DNA from: Lates calcarifer
Lineage: Eukaryota > Chordata > Actinopteri > Centropomidae
Direction: 5' to 3'
Assembly (NCBI RefSeq): GCF_001640805.2
Contig: NC_066852.1
Coordinates: forward strand, 5,564,194-5,628,193
Length of the DNA: 64,000 nucleotides
Position numbers and translations under genes: made by a program
Shown here: in pieces, positions 25,001-37,468 of the stretch
How the letters are laid out: the number at the start of each line of letters is the position of its first letter
Numbering within the stretch: position 1 is the first letter of the stretch
The notes under the pieces: model-generated
What the model saw: the letters and a program-made list of their open reading frames with translations, nothing else
Database searches by the model: none
Told to the model about the DNA's origin: nothing

Positions 25001-28000
25001 ATAAGATAAGTCAGTTGGAGCAAAGAATAAGCAGGTATAGGGACCTGAATTTCTATGACAGAAAAGATTTTAAAACATGTTATCGTTTGTTAGCTAAACA
25101 TTAAAGGAGACCAATTAAATTCACTTTTCCAAAATCAGTAACAACCTTTTCTTATTATTGATTGATTGATTTACAGGTCTAACTGTACATCTCTCAGATC
25201 TAAACCACATAGAAGGATGTGGAAGTACCTCCTGGTCAGAAAGATTTCCGTTGAGTCCCTCTGAGTCGGGGCCGTCCCAGGTGGAGATGTAGTTGTCAGT
25301 TAGAGCATCCCACACACTGTAAAATTACCCACAAACACATACATGCATACAGGTAAGTAAGGCAACTTTCAGGTACCACAAACAAATATCAAAACTACAC
25401 AAAACAAACACTATTTTTGGCCCCAGCTCTAAAGGCTGTCTACTATTTTAAGCTGGTGTATCCACACATGATGTGGTTAGACAGTTATATAACAGCATTA
25501 GACCAGAGTTTGGTGGGTTGTTTTATCTCCCTGCTTGTTAAAGCAGTCTACTCAGCCCTGTCTTCAGCAGCCTGCAACTCAGTCAATATTTCAATGTGAC
25601 AAGTCAATGATGGTGGTCAATGTCCAGAGCTGTAGGCTGCAGAGGAACAATGCACAACAGAAAAAAAACACAGCTTACTACTCGTTAAAAGGTATCCTTA
25701 GCAGAGATTTAGATAAAGCTTCTCACATCATTGTGCCAGTGGTCTCTGACTGCAGCCGAAGCAAGTGTCTGTCTGAGTAGGAATGACATAAAACTGGAAG
25801 AGAGGTCTCCTTTGTCTCAGAGCCTTTGTGTTTTTCCCTCCTTAAGTCAGAGGTTGGCCCAGGCCTGCTGCTGCCCCGCTCCCAGTGGCACTGCCCACAC
25901 CCGGTCACACAGTAGAAGCCATTGAGCTCAGAGCTTACTTCACCAGCCATGTCTGTGTGCCAAGGGTGCAAGCACCAGCACATAGACAAGGTCAAAGTTT
26001 CAATACACTTACCCTTAAACTAATAAGTAAATAATATAGTCAGTCACCACAATGAAATTTAAATGAGTTTTCTAAAGAAAAAAAAGAAAGAACTACATAA
26101 AATTTTGTACTAAAATTTAGACCAGATGATCATGTAAACAGACTATTGTTTGGCCACAATTTATTCAGAGGAAGTTGCCAATGCTATCGTCATTTGCATA
26201 CTGAAAAAAGTTGGCAGTTGGCTGGTCTGAATAGTTTGCTTTTCTGTTTTAATGTTTTACTCCCCTGTAGAGCAGTTTAAACAGCAGTTTGTGTTAAATT
26301 GTGGTAAATGAACTTGAACTTATTCAAATTCTGAAAGCTAAGTTTGAAGTTTGAAGATGTGTATCCTCAGCAGCATAAAACCCAGGCTACATTAGACAAG
26401 AATGTGATCAAAAAATGATTTTATGTCCTAACACGTGATAGATGTTTTAAACCTGTCATGGCATCTGTAATTCGTGGGATCTGTTGGGTCTCTCTCTGTA
26501 AATACCTATTTTAAAGAGTATGCTCTATATGAAAAGTGCCTGGAGATGACTTTTGTTGTTTTATTGTAAGAGTTCTGATCAGGTTAAGGGTTACTAGAGC
26601 TTGAGAGGTGCTGGTAGGTGGATTTTGTGAGCTTTAGACAGAGCTAGGCTAGCTGTTTCCCCCTATTTCCAGTCTTCATGTTAAGCTCAGTTAAATGGTG
26701 GCTAGTTGACAGACATGGCATTAAGCCTCTAAATCAAGAGCTAGGGTGTAAAAAAAAAAAAAGAAAGAAAGAAAAGTGTATTTCCAAAAATGTTGAACAT
26801 TGAACAACGACATAAAACCACAACAACACATGAACAGCTAATGCTGCCTGCGTAATACAGGGACTTGGTCTGGTCTCGGTTTGGTCATCTGGCCGGCAGG
26901 AACTAGAACTCCATGTTACAAAGCTGTCCTGCTGTGTTTGTTGGCCTGCAGCCACCACGGAGAGATCATTCTGTTTAATATTCTAGTTCTCCATCAGCTT
27001 GTCAGACTCACTCATATCTGGATTTCTAATCAGGCAACTGCAGGGATTAGGCCAAAATGTGAGACAGACTGTTTTCAACCAAACAGCAGATATAGTGTTT
27101 TAGTGTATTCTGTGGGTCCTTCCTGTTTTAAATGAGCCATTTTGAATAAGACTGCAATCTTCACTGGAAATAGATATTTATCCCAGGTGCTCTGTGTGTG
27201 ATTTTCTGTTAATATCTGCTTGTATTCTGTGTCTGAGTGGCACTTAGGTGAATATATATTTGGTGAGCAAGACTCACTTCATTTGAAATCACAGCATGGA
27301 TTGTTGATGCAAGAATTGTTATGAAAAAGGAGGAACAATGAGACATTGTTAAGGGGACAAAGACTGCAGAGGAGACTGGAACAGCTGGTATTTATCTGTA
27401 CTGGTTTCCTTATGTGCGCCACAACAAATCAGTTTAAGGCATTAGGTTTACGTCTTGGTCATAACATGCAGATTAGTGTAGTACTGTCAAACTCTATCCA
27501 CCCACAGTCCTGTATCCACTGCACAATAATCAGTCAAAGCATGAATACAGACTCATTTTCACCAGCAATTCAATATTGCCTGACAAAACATGTGATTCCT
27601 CTCCAAAAGCTCTTACACCTACAATCAGGCTATTTTTAGCCTGATTCATATCCACACAGCGTGAGGACGTCTGTGTTTCCACCTCAGAGCCTGTGAGCAA
27701 AAGGATGAGGATCTGGCAGTCAGCTGGTGGAGAGGCAGAGACAGAGACAGACCCACAGAGCCAAAGCCAACTGAGGCATACAACACTGCACATTGAATAA
27801 TTTAGAATACAGCCCGACTGTCGGAGCTGGGGAAGGTGGGGCCACGCTACTGATTGATTGATTGTTTAGGATGTTGCGGTTAGCATGTGGAAATATTTTG
27901 GCTTTGGCTTTTTTGGCTCATGTGTGTCACGCTGGGCTGCTGAGCCACTGTTTTGGCTTTTGAGTGTGTGTTATAAGAATGGCAGCATAATGAATATGTG

Positions 28001-29818
28001 TAATTGACATAAAGGGCTGGAGGAAGAGGTTCTATTCTACAGCATCTCCAGAAGGTATTCAGACCCCTTTACTTTTTTTCACATTTTGTAATGTTGCAGC
28101 CTTATTCTAAAATAAAAGAAATAAAACTGATCAATCTACACTCAATATCCCATAATGACAAAGTGAAAAGAAAATTCTGGAAAATCTTAATCTTGATCTT
28201 TGGGACATTTCTACAGCTTGGTTGGATTCCACCTGTGGTAAATTCAACTGATTTGGACATGATCTGGAAAGGCACACACTTGTCTATCACTCTGTTGGCA
28301 TAACAGAAACAGAAAACCTGTATTTGCAATTTGTTTTTTCATTCATGTGACAACAGCATTTTAGGGGTCTGACAACTGTGATGACACTACCCCACTTCAC
28401 ACATGGCTATTACATTTTCAGTGCTAATAGAAGAACAGCATGGCCTGGCATGCATACCACTGCATTTTCAATCGTTTCTACAGATCAGTATGCACAAAGA
28501 TCGTTTTCACAATATTGTCGTGTGAACTTTTTGAAAACGCAAAGGAAAAACGTTTTTACTTTTTGCAAAACTGTTCTTGTGTAAACAGGACCTATATAAG
28601 GTCTCACAGCTCACAATGCATATCAGAGCAGAAACCAAGTCAGGAGGTCGAAGGAAATGGCTGCACCCCTCAGAGAAAGGATTATGTTAAGGCACAGATC
28701 TGGGGAAGGCTACAAAAGAAATTCTGCTGCATTTAAGATTCCCAAGCAGGCAGTTCCCTTGACCTCATGGATTGGTTTTTGCTGTGATGTGCATTGTCAG
28801 CTGCGAGACCTGATACAGACTGGTGTGTGCCGTTCCAGATCATGTCCGATCAATTGCATTTACTACAAATGGACTCAAAGATGGTGAAGAGGAACCTTTC
28901 TTGCTTTATTTGTTGTTTGTTTGTTTTGTTGTTGTTGACTATAGCTGTTGTATCTTTCCATTTTACTAATGCTAACACTGTTCCACCTCCTCCCTCACAC
29001 TCCTTAGATTAATGATGACCTGGATGTCGTGGAGAAGAACTGATGTAAACAGAACTCACTTAAATTTGGCCTCATCTTAGCACATCTGCCACTCCCTAAT
29101 GAACAGGCTCTCTCCCCTTGAGGGTGCTTCTGACAGGGTGCAGACCTGCGACAGGCCAGCACCCTCCAGGTGGTCTGGGGGCATCCCAAAGCAAATTTGC
29201 CATCAGACTAAAAAACTAAACTAAATAAAAACTAAATAAACAAAAATCCAAAATACTGACACAATTGCTCTCTGATGGATTTTAAGTGCTATGAGCACCA
29301 GTCCATAATGATTCAGCCTCTTAGAATGCTGGAACCCTCTGTATCAGATCCATTATCATCTCAGTTGTGCACATCGCAGGCTTGAACACACATAATAACA
29401 GATGGCTGCTGATGAAGGCTGAAAGCTTCAGAGAACTGGGCCTCGTGATAACAATTTTATGTTCCACAATATCAACAGCAGTCACTCACTCTTCGTCCTG
29501 CAGCCGCTCCTCATCCTCCTGGTTGTGTGACTGGCTGCGTATGGGCGCCAGGCCCTCCGTCTTGGTGTTGTAATTGTGGAAGCAGACGTTGAGCTTCTCG
29601 TCAAACTCGTTGACCAGGTCCTCCATCGACTTGAAGCTCATCATCTCAGAGAAGTTCTCCAGCTCAGAGAAGTCCTCCCGGGTGATGGAGGCCAGAGGGA
29701 TGGTGGTGGTGGTGGTAGGGGCAGAGGAGTGATCCAGAGCTGGGTGGTCCAGCTCATCCATCCGACAGGGCCGGAGATCTTCAAACTCCTCATCCAAACA
29801 CACGAGAGGGGCTTCCAT
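18950..29818 (-). CDS. fez1: Fasciculation and elongation protein zeta-1 (FEZ1), complete
   Basis: FEZ1 is a neuronal adaptor that links cargo vesicles to kinesin-1 heavy chain and is needed for axon outgrowth; it is the orthologue of worm UNC-76. Nine coding exons on the - strand, in transcript order: 29490-29818, 25229-25316, 23508-23594, 22310-22475, 20982-21295, 20173-20253, 19427-19502, 19262-19327, 18950-18966. All have GT-AG borders and the total is 1224 nt, giving 407 residues (human 392). The start MEAPLV..LDEEFEDLRP and the end TDYILKVLCPT are FEZ1-specific. Residues 50-110 hold the conserved SFKSMEDLVNEFDEKLNVCF block. Residues 140-200 are acidic (IHEKEEEE, PLITADQVIEEI). Residues 235-300 form the coiled coil (REYSEELVSQLARRDELEFE) followed by a polybasic KRRRR. 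The RFSMEGLSNILQTGIRQTFG motif fills residues 329-348. FEZ2 has a different N-terminus. The esam gene converges on it from the left; cfap58 lies upstream on the same strand. Any noncoding 5' exon was not identified. Confidence 0.97.
20265..20302. repeat. (AC)n microsatellite
   Basis: 38 bp of AC repeats in fez1, about 12 bp upstream of the acceptor of the RFSMEG exon (20173-20253), so it forms the 3' end of that intron. Confidence 0.95.
21769..22024. repeat. Two (TG)n microsatellites in a fez1 intron
   Basis: (TG)15 at 21769-21798 and (GT)19 at 21986-22024, the second followed by a run of ten G after TTT. Both lie in the intron between fez1 exons 4 and 5; the DNA between them is unremarkable. 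Confidence 0.9.
23631..23679 (+). repeat. 49-bp direct repeat, copy 1 (fez1, beside exon 3)
   Basis: 49 bp beginning AGACATTAGTGAACATT and ending GTGGAATAACAG, 37 bp from the acceptor of the third coding exon of fez1. It matches 24810-24858 at 48 of 49 positions; both copies are followed about 15 bp later by AATGCCTCTCT. Confidence 0.85.
24005..24170 (-). mobile_element. tRNA-derived SINE-like fragment in fez1 intron 2
   Basis: On the - strand TTAGTGGGTAGATTG resembles an RNA polymerase III A box and GACTCGACTCC a B box (GGTTCGANTCC), with a tRNA-like spacing, followed by text (TTGCTGCATGTTCCTCACC, TTTCCTGTCTCTCTCC) that I recognise from a widespread fish repeat. It is too changed to be a working tRNA gene. 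Confidence 0.5.
24810..24858 (+). repeat. 49-bp direct repeat, copy 2
   Basis: Second copy of the repeat at 23631-23679, one base different (AGACGTTAG for AGACATTAG), 1179 bp away in the same fez1 intron. Confidence 0.85.
26585..26715 (-). repeat. Second copy of the 'AAAGACTGGAA' repeat, fez1 intron 1
   Basis: The - strand reads CATGAAGACTGGAAATAGGG, AACAGCTAGCCTAGCTCTGT and AAAATCCACCTACCAGCACC, the 3' half of the family seen at 59.5 kb, in the opposite orientation. Confidence 0.55.
28045..28882 (+). mobile_element. Degenerate Tc1-like transposon with a 304-bp insertion, in fez1 intron 1
   Basis: 28045-28287 matches from memory the left end of a common fish Tc1-like element (GTATTCAGACCCCTTTAC, CATAATGACAAAGTGAAAA, CACCTGTGGTAAATTCAA). 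The element stops at CTAT (28287), resumes at CTATATAAGG (28592) and continues through a truncated transposase region to about 28760. 28822-28882 is an imperfect reverse complement of 28208-28285, so it looks like the inner part of the opposite long terminal repeat brought close by an internal deletion. No transposase frame survives. The 304 bp between the two CTAT copies is a separate, unidentified insertion. Confidence 0.75.
28288..28591. mobile_element. Unidentified 304-bp insertion inside the Tc1-like relic
   Basis: This stretch interrupts the Tc1-like element and is flanked by CTAT on both sides, consistent with a short target duplication. It contains CGTTTTCACAATATTGTCGTG and AACGCAAAGGAAAAACG-like text similar to small hAT-type nonautonomous elements of fishes. 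Clear terminal inverted repeats were not seen, so the class is uncertain. Confidence 0.45.
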
Positions 29819-32800
29819 GGCGTCCCCTGTCAGGTTTATGTCCGAGCCCTGCGCAAAACAGAGCGGTGGTGAAGTGTTTAATGCTTCAAGCTAAATCAGC
29901 ACGCCTTATAAAACTGCTTCATGTCTCATCAGCATTATCTCAGTTAGAGACAAGATCACTGCTACAGCAAAGGTGTGTAAAGAAAAGACCTGATCAGTCA
30001 CAGAAGTCTCTCATGATTTTTATCTGTCCCCATCTGCTACATTTACCAATATCCCTGAAGGATTTATCTGGCGTCTCCTAAATCATGCCTGCCTCACCTC
30101 ATGTGGAGTGGCACCACGTTGTCTAGACAAAGAGAAGATGGAGGTAGATGTGCCAGAAGGGGACCAGGTCCCAAAGGGAACCCAACCAGTTGGCTTTACT
30201 GGTAAACCACAGTTAATTAAGGAGCTCGACTGGGATTTAAGTGATGAGGTTTCCAATATTCTGGGACATGAAATTATAGGGAGATTTGTCATAGTGCTGT
30301 ATATTATGTATACTGTTTCACAGACAAAGGGATTCTGGGTGTGAGATGTGTTTAATTTCAATTTCATTGTGTCAGATAATTCTAATGCTGCTCTGAGAAC
30401 AGTTTCTTCTGATTTGGAGACAGACTCCACTGTCAGTGTAAACATGTTTATCAGTTTTAAACATGGATACATTTTACAGCAGAGTCATACCCTTCTCACT
30501 AGCTCTGGGGTTCTGAGACAGACTTCAGAAACTTAACAAAATAAGAAAGGTAAAGTGGATTAAATATATCCCCCTTACAAAGAGACAGGGAACCAGGAGA
30601 CCATGGGAGTTTTATTTTCATTTTATTACATCCCTTGTCTTATTTGGTTTAGCCTGTCAAACAAGGCAGCAGGGCACATCATTTAGGAGAATATAGTCAA
30701 ACAATGTGGGGTATATTCAGATATTTCCTTTTCAAATCATTAAGAATTAATATGGTATCAGTCAAGTCTGGACAAAGTTATCAGTCTCAGTTTCCTTGGT
30801 TCAATAATTCTAGTGGATTAACTGGTGGAAAGACTTTTTCCTTCCCACAGAGGGGTGAGAAAAAAGTTCATACAGTCTCTACAAAATCCTTCTGATTACT
30901 TTTTACTTATATCTTCTTTTTTTCTCTTTTTACAATTAAGGTCTTCAGTAAAAGCATGTGGTGTCTAATGGCAAGGGTGAATAACACGTGACATATTTAC
31001 CCAGTCTCACTATGTTCCAGTAAAAAACAAAACAAAACAAAACAACAACAAAAACCTTAGAATTTTGTGTTGAACTCATCTTACAAACAGTCTGGAGTAT
31101 GGCTATACTTTCTAGGTTTTGGCAAACCATTAAAATTTCTCTCAGAAACCCTGATCTTTAAATCGTTGCATTATAAATATATTAATAAAGAATATTCTAC
31201 TGCTCTGATTTTATACTAAATCTTGTTGCCATCTCCACAGTGTGAGTGTGTGCTCCAGTGGTTTTAATGGGACATGCTTTGGGAACATCTCTGTGTTATA
31301 TCTAATATCATACATAACAATACAGTATTCCTTGTTTCCCATTGTGAAGCTCCGTTTGAATGATTCTTTGTTTGATGTATCACCATTATAATGAAGAGTT
31401 TACCTCCTAGATCTGACAGTGAAAACAAGAACTGTTCACTGTTCACTGGAAGAATCCTCACCCTCATCAACATTATTTAGTCAGAACAAGGAACAGCCAG
31501 GAAAAAACAGTTGCCTTCAATTCTTCCTACTAGAATTCACAGACATGGAATATACTTGACCGTTAGGCAAGACTAGAATGAACATATAGTTTATGCTCAT
31601 GATGATCAAACAGTCATCAGCTATTGAAAAATAAAATCCAGTTCCATAAAACAGTAGAAAGTATAAAGGGTGTCATCCTGCAAAAAGAAGCATCATTCAC
31701 TGGCCTTAATGCTGCAGTCAGACTTTTAAGAGAAGTTGTGGTGCGGTCAGGATGTCTGACGCAGTGTAATTACAGTAGCGAGGCCTAAATTTCATCCTTT
31801 GTGCTTTGCTGGACCGTGGCCTGGCGTAAGTGGGTGAGTACAGAGGAGTCCATTTAAAAACAAGCTTGTGCAAGCCTCTTCCTCCTCACCACACCACTCA
31901 GCAAAGTGCTGCTCCGTCTACAGCCGGATATTGTTTTTCACAATCTCATCCTCTCTCACTCTCTCTCTCACTTTCTTTCCTGTGTGTGTGTGTTCCTCTG
32001 GTATGATTTTGTTTGTTTGTTTGTTTTACCCACATGAATTATTGGGTTAACACTCACAGTATTCCTAATTTGGTAGCAGAGAAATGAATTACCCCCTGCC
32101 TCCTTTATGTGACAGTGACTGACAGCATGTGTCTGTCAACAGATCATTGACTTGAGGTCATCTGGTCTACAACATAAACATGGACATTAGTAGCTGACTC
32201 TAACCTTGCCACAGGGACTCTTTGCAGGAGCCACTGATGCACTGCTGCTTGAAAATTTGGCATGGTGAAAAAAATCACAAATTCAATTTCCTAATAGCAT
32301 TTCCAAGTCATGCTGTAGCTTTTCTATTTACTGCTCTGTCCATTTAGCAAAATGGACATGGAAAATACTGGAATACTTTGTTCTAACAGAGGTGAGATGT
32401 GAAATCACAGCATCCATATCAGAGCAGACAGCTGTATGGATGGTGTATGACATCTGCATGGTGTGTGTTTGGGATGTGTGTCAGCCTTTTTTGTATGTGA
32501 CCTTCACAGACAGTGGTGATGGTCTCAGGTGCAGCTCCCTCCTCCACAAGGATACAGGTATGAGAGGAGAGCCAATCAGAGGTCATTTCACGCAATGGAG
32601 CCAAATCTCTCACCCTGTTTTACAGTGGGGAGGGATGACCACAGCCATGAGATGGAACAGCAATTCCACTGCAGGGTTTTAGAATGCATTTCTCTGTTTC
32701 ATCTCTGACACAGTCATGCTTGGCACACATGCAGATTTTTCATCTCCTGCACAGTGGTTTATTAATTTTTTGGATAAGAACAATGTCAGCATACATCAAA

Positions 32801-33399
32801 TGCTGTAAACATCAAGCCTGATGTATATCTGGAATATGAAATGAAATTACTGAACACATCTGTCACAGCCCAGGCAGTTATTTATTCATATTTATACTTT
32901 TTTTAAATACAGTTTTCGTCCCACTTAAATATAAGTGAAGCGCATTTCATTCAAATCAATAATCAGGCGGCCGTGGCAGAAATGGAAATCATTCAATCAG
33001 CAAGTCCATGTCATCAGCTCATCAGAGGAAGAAAAAAGAGGAGAGTGGGGGAGGGAGTGAAGAGCAGCGAGGAGACAGGAAGGAGAGATGGAGGAAACCA
33101 TGGTTACAAGGCAAGGATGGGGGAAGATGATGCACAGCTAGGACCGAGAGATCAGGGCTGAGTGCGCGGGCATGGAAGAATTAACGGCAGGATGTCAGGT
33201 ACAGTAAGAAGACAGGTTACCTGCAGTGGACGAGCCGATGTTTGATATGGCTTGGTGTGTGGGCAGGACCTTCTTGGACCAGGAGAATCTGTGCCTAAGC
33301 CTTCCTTCGCAGCAACTGATGAGCAGCAGCGGTTACACTCATTCCAGGGATGAAAGAGGGAGGGAAAAAAAAGATCAGGAAGGAAGATGGCAGCGTGGT

Positions 33400-33660
33400 C
33401 TGAGCTTTAGTCTGTATCCCTTCCCTCACCCGTTAGCCCACGGCCACCCTTATCTGTCCTCCCACAGCCCGTTGTTTTCCAATCAATAGGCATCCAGCCC
33501 AGCTCGCACAGAGCCTGCGCACTGCCGGGCCTCTGACGATATCAGCTCACCCCTCCCTCCCTCCTTCTTTTCTTCCCTCACTATCCTCTCTTTCTCCCTT
33601 TGTCCCTGCCTCCTCCCTCCCTCCCTCCCTGCGCATTAATTCCCCAATATTCATGAGGAG
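33400..33660 (-). promoter_or_regulatory. Possible fez1 promoter / 5' untranslated exon region
   Basis: This is the most GC- and CpG-rich stretch between fez1 and cfap58 (around 33420-33540, with CCGGGCC and GCGCA), followed by a CCCTCC-rich tract. It is 3.6 kb upstream of the fez1 ATG, where a noncoding first exon would be expected. On the - strand a CTAACGG/GTGAGG donor occurs in it. No start site can be fixed from sequence alone. Confidence 0.3.
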
Positions 33661-35187
33661 AGACGAAGGAGGAGGAGGAGCAGGAGGTTTAGGGGGAAGG
33701 AGATGGTAGCAAGGTAGCTCATTGTACATCTGCCTACATTGAACTTGCACTATGTCACCAGCTTTTCTTCTGTTGTCTGATTAATCATGCTGCCGTACAC
33801 CTGAGTGGAGTGAGATGAGAATGTGTTATTAGCATCATTTTAACCTCTGTATTGCAGAGAGGGAGAGAGAATGCATAGTGTGCTGATTTAACTCTATATA
33901 CTGGATAATCTCTCATGACACAGAACAATAAAAGAATAAAAGACATACTGTTTTGGATCCATTCACATTCTAGAAAATGTAAGAAATTTCTGTGTCTGTG
34001 TCCAAATGTTATGATTCTAATGAGAATGATGATAATTACCAAGTTGTTTTAGCACACAACAAAAATAAATCATAAATATTTACTTTGTATATAAAGACTT
34101 AAAGAACATGCAAATTATTAATGATTCATCATTAATCAGGAATTTTGTAATGCTAACGTCTCAATAGTACTGGCAATAGAGCCAATGTCTTAAATAAATG
34201 TAATGAAAATATAAATTACACAGCAAAATGATTAGAAATTAATTCAAATGTTAACATCAGACTGTATAAGTAGATAGATGCAGATAAAATGTAACAGTAT
34301 CACAAACTTAACACTGACTCGTGCCCTCATCACAGTCTGTGCTTTAAAAATCTGTATAATCCCTGGTTTCAATCTGTGGTCAGGGTTCAGACCTCATGCC
34401 TAAAAGCCTCAGCACGAACACAGGCACTCACGTAACAGTTCACGTTACTATCACACTCAGAGTGCACTCAAACTGGTAAATATTATAATATATGGTGATC
34501 TTTGAAGCCTGGAACATCCACCTCTCAGATATGAGGAGATTTGACAGATTAAGCTTTTCACAGCCTGATGCTTTGGTTTGAGAGATTTGAGAAAATAGGC
34601 TTTCAGGGTTGATGTTGTATACAGTTATCTAAACAATTTTTAAACAGTGATAGCATGATGTATTTGTGCACTCCAAGGTGTTGATTAGCGCATAACTGAA
34701 AATTATCAGCCAATGAAATGTTTTTGTCTTCCTAAAATAGGTATTGTAATTTTAGAAATTGGCAAGCAGATACAATGAGGCAAAGACAGACTGCTGCAGA
34801 CTGAAGACGTTCATACACAGGAGGAGCTGCACCTTCCTGCTCAGTTACTCACTGTGAAAAAATAAAATCACACATCACAGAGCATACTGTACTTACTACA
34901 CCTACATATTTAAAACTGAGTGCACACAAGCACGCACAGTGTGTTTGAGCACATAATATTATGTATGTGTACTGAAATTTCATCATCAGCATGAGAAACA
35001 TTTTTGAGGCATCATGGCCAACCAGGCAACAAACACCAGCTCCACCATTCTTTACAAGCAGCTGCCACTTCCCTGCACGACAAGAGAAAGAAAAGGGGAG
35101 AAAAGGAAGAAAGGAGATCTGGCCTGTCAGAGGCCTCCCATTACTAGAGCAACACAGCTCACACAGCCCAGCATTGCATAGACGCTG

Positions 35188-35201
35188 GTTGCCATGGTTA
35201 C
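35188..35201. promoter_or_regulatory. Second X-box-like sequence, between fez1 and cfap58
   Basis: GTTGCCATGGTTAC fits GTNRCC-N2-RGYAAC at 11 of 12 positions. It lies 5.4 kb upstream of the fez1 start codon in a stretch (34990-35290) that is less AT-rich than its surroundings. It could be a distal element for either neighbour. Confidence 0.3.
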
Positions 35202-35339
35202 ACTGTAAATGCACTGGCAAAGGAATTACTCCACAAGCAACAAGGGGGAACAAGAAGGAGAGAACTCTCACTTTATGGCTTGTTTCAACTACTGTATACA
35301 CATTGGAGTTGGCTGCTAATGTACTGGCATTATCTGAGG

Positions 35340-35351
35340 ACATGTACTATA

Positions 35352-35407
<56 letters not shown>

Positions 35408-35419
35408 TATAGTACATGT
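35340..35419. repeat. 80-bp palindrome: (TA)n between perfect 14-bp inverted arms
   Basis: ACATGTACTATAGC (35340-35353) and its exact reverse complement GCTATAGTACATGT (35406-35419) flank a (TA)n core of 52 bp that is itself self-complementary. The whole can fold into one hairpin or cruciform. It is followed by (GT)n at 35426-35449. Confidence 0.9.
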
Positions 35420-36890
35420 AGCATATGTGTGTGTGTGTGTGTGTGTGTGACAGAAAGATAGTTGTACATTCTCATTACGTTACATTTCATAATATTGTTA
35501 ATTGGTTGCAGTGAATTATAAACACAATCTAACCAGCATGCACTTTAGCGGTAGAAAAAAAAAGTATTTGTAGTCATTAAACAATGACAGCTGTCATCAG
35601 GTTGTAATTTGAATAGAAAGAGATTAGGTGTTCAGGTGTTATTCCACTCAACCACGTCATTATCTGATTTCACTGTTTAGCACTGAAGTCCTTATGAGCC
35701 TTCAAGAAAGGTGTTCTCCTGCATATAAATCCCACATTTGTAAGGATTAGAAGAGAACATGGCTTATACCGTGCACCCCAGCTGAGAGAAAAAAAATCCT
35801 GTTTTCTGAAGCCATGCTGTTATAGGAGTGACAGTGGCCTAGGTTAATGTGTGTTTGCCTCTGTGTTATCATGACCTGACAAAGTGAGACAGAAAGAGAG
35901 GAACTAAACTTCTATAGATTAAAGAACACTCATAGCAGCATACTGCATCTGATGACCTCCTGGGGTTACTATGGTGAAAACACATACATATATAATGAAT
36001 TCCTATAGCTGTAATAGAATCTATTAAAATATGCAAAAAAAAGTAAATATAAGAATACAGATTTCCATCTATGTATTTCAAAGGTACACCAGTAGATATA
36101 AAATGCTTGTGCAGTCAGTCTGTATTTTGCTAACATCTAGTGGTAATTACAGGAACATCATGTAATTGTAATAACCTGCTCAACAGATGAAAAAAGGTGT
36201 GTTTGCCACATAATATCTCACTTTATAAGCAAATGGTAACATGATAGTATTATAAGAAGTGACACAGAAAATGAGGAATTGACCCCCGACCCTTGTCCAA
36301 TAAAGGACACCAGTACAATGTCATATGAATTGACCAAAAACAAACAACAACAAAAACTGACTTTGTGCTTTCTGGCTTTAGTGACCAGATCAGATATTCA
36401 CTCATTCAGTTCTTACATACAATAGAAACTTTCAGTCTTATACCTAATTGTATAGTATGTGGTAATAGTCTGTCTACAATATTTCAACATTTAGTAATTA
36501 AATAATTCTTTCACAGCATCCTGCAGGTAGACTTCTTCCATAATGATCATATGAAAGTCCTCAACGAAGTCAGGGAGCTGCTGTCTTCCCATCTAGATTG
36601 TGTGCTGTCTAGACTGGGTGTGAATGGATTTTTTATTTTTATTTTTAAAGATGACAGTTGATTAAGATCTGGTGCAGTCAGTGGCTGACCTGACCTGAAT
36701 TCTGATCTGTCTGTTCTGATTTCCTTCCTTTATTGAGAAGATAGGCTTTTCTGTGCAGAGTTTGCAGGTTCTCCCTGTGTCTGTGTGGGTTCTCTCCAGG
36801 TACAGCTTCTTGACTCTAAAGTGCCTGTAGGTGTGAATGGTTGTCCAAAACTACTATGACAAACTACAAAGTTGCAATATACCTCATCTG

Positions 36891-36896
36891 TTTATT
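36891..36896 (-). terminator. Candidate cfap58 polyadenylation signal
   Basis: AATAAA on the - strand about 570 bp after the cfap58 stop codon. The spacing suits a 3' UTR; other AATAAA copies exist in this AT-rich DNA, so this is a guess by position. Confidence 0.35.
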
Positions 36897-37468
36897 AAAT
36901 CTCTCAAGTCTATATACTGCAATCAACAGTTTCTGAACAGCAATGCAATGCACTTGTTTAAAAACGTGTAATCCAGTCAAAGTGCTTTACACACAGCCCT
37001 GGCAGATTTGTACAGGTGCTGTCTGAGGAACATTGAACAAAAGGACATGACTCTGTTGTGGTCTTTACTCAAACAGCATCATGATGAATCAGAGCTCTTC
37101 ACTGGACCTGATTCCTTCATCAGGGCAAACAGAAATGATATGAAATGAGGAAAGAATGATGCTAAACAACATTATATCCATTTTTGCAAATCATGTAAAA
37201 CAAATCATATTGGATGATTTCAGGGTAATAATCAGAATGGACTGGAATGACCAAGAAAATGATAGAGTGAGTCAAGTTTCTCTGTTTTTTTTGTTTTTTT
37301 TTGTTTGTTTGTTTGTTTGTTTTTTTTGATCTGTACATTGTGAATGTTTCAGAAAGGACATGGTTGCTTCAAAGTTAAAGTGTTATATGGTAACAGATAT
37401 GTCATCATTTCAAATGATTTAAAAGGTGTAAAAGAGTTGAATTAAAAAATGTTCTCTCGTAATGGCCT

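Larger units (their letters stand above)
25317..29489 (-). other. fez1 first coding intron, 4.2 kb
   Basis: Holds the 26585-26715 repeat copy and the nested Tc1-like relic at 28045-28882. The remaining sequence shows nothing coding. The other fez1 introns of more than 300 bp (19503-20172, 20254-20981, 21296-22309, 22476-23507, 23595-25228) hold the microsatellites, the 49-bp direct repeat and the SINE-like piece described separately. Confidence 0.7.
29819..37468. other. fez1 upstream region and cfap58 3' flank
   Basis: Contains the possible fez1 promoter at 33400-33660, the X-box-like site at 35188, the palindrome at 35340 and the probable cfap58 3' UTR (37468 down to about 36890). T/G-rich low complexity lies at 37278-37327. 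Overlapping open frames on both strands at 34849-35461 run into the (TA)n and show no protein similarity I can recognise. Confidence 0.6.

Noticed and set aside
34849..35461. Overlapping long frames on both strands (164 and 156 residues)
   Set aside because: They run into (TA)n and (GT)n repeats, mirror each other and resemble no known protein.
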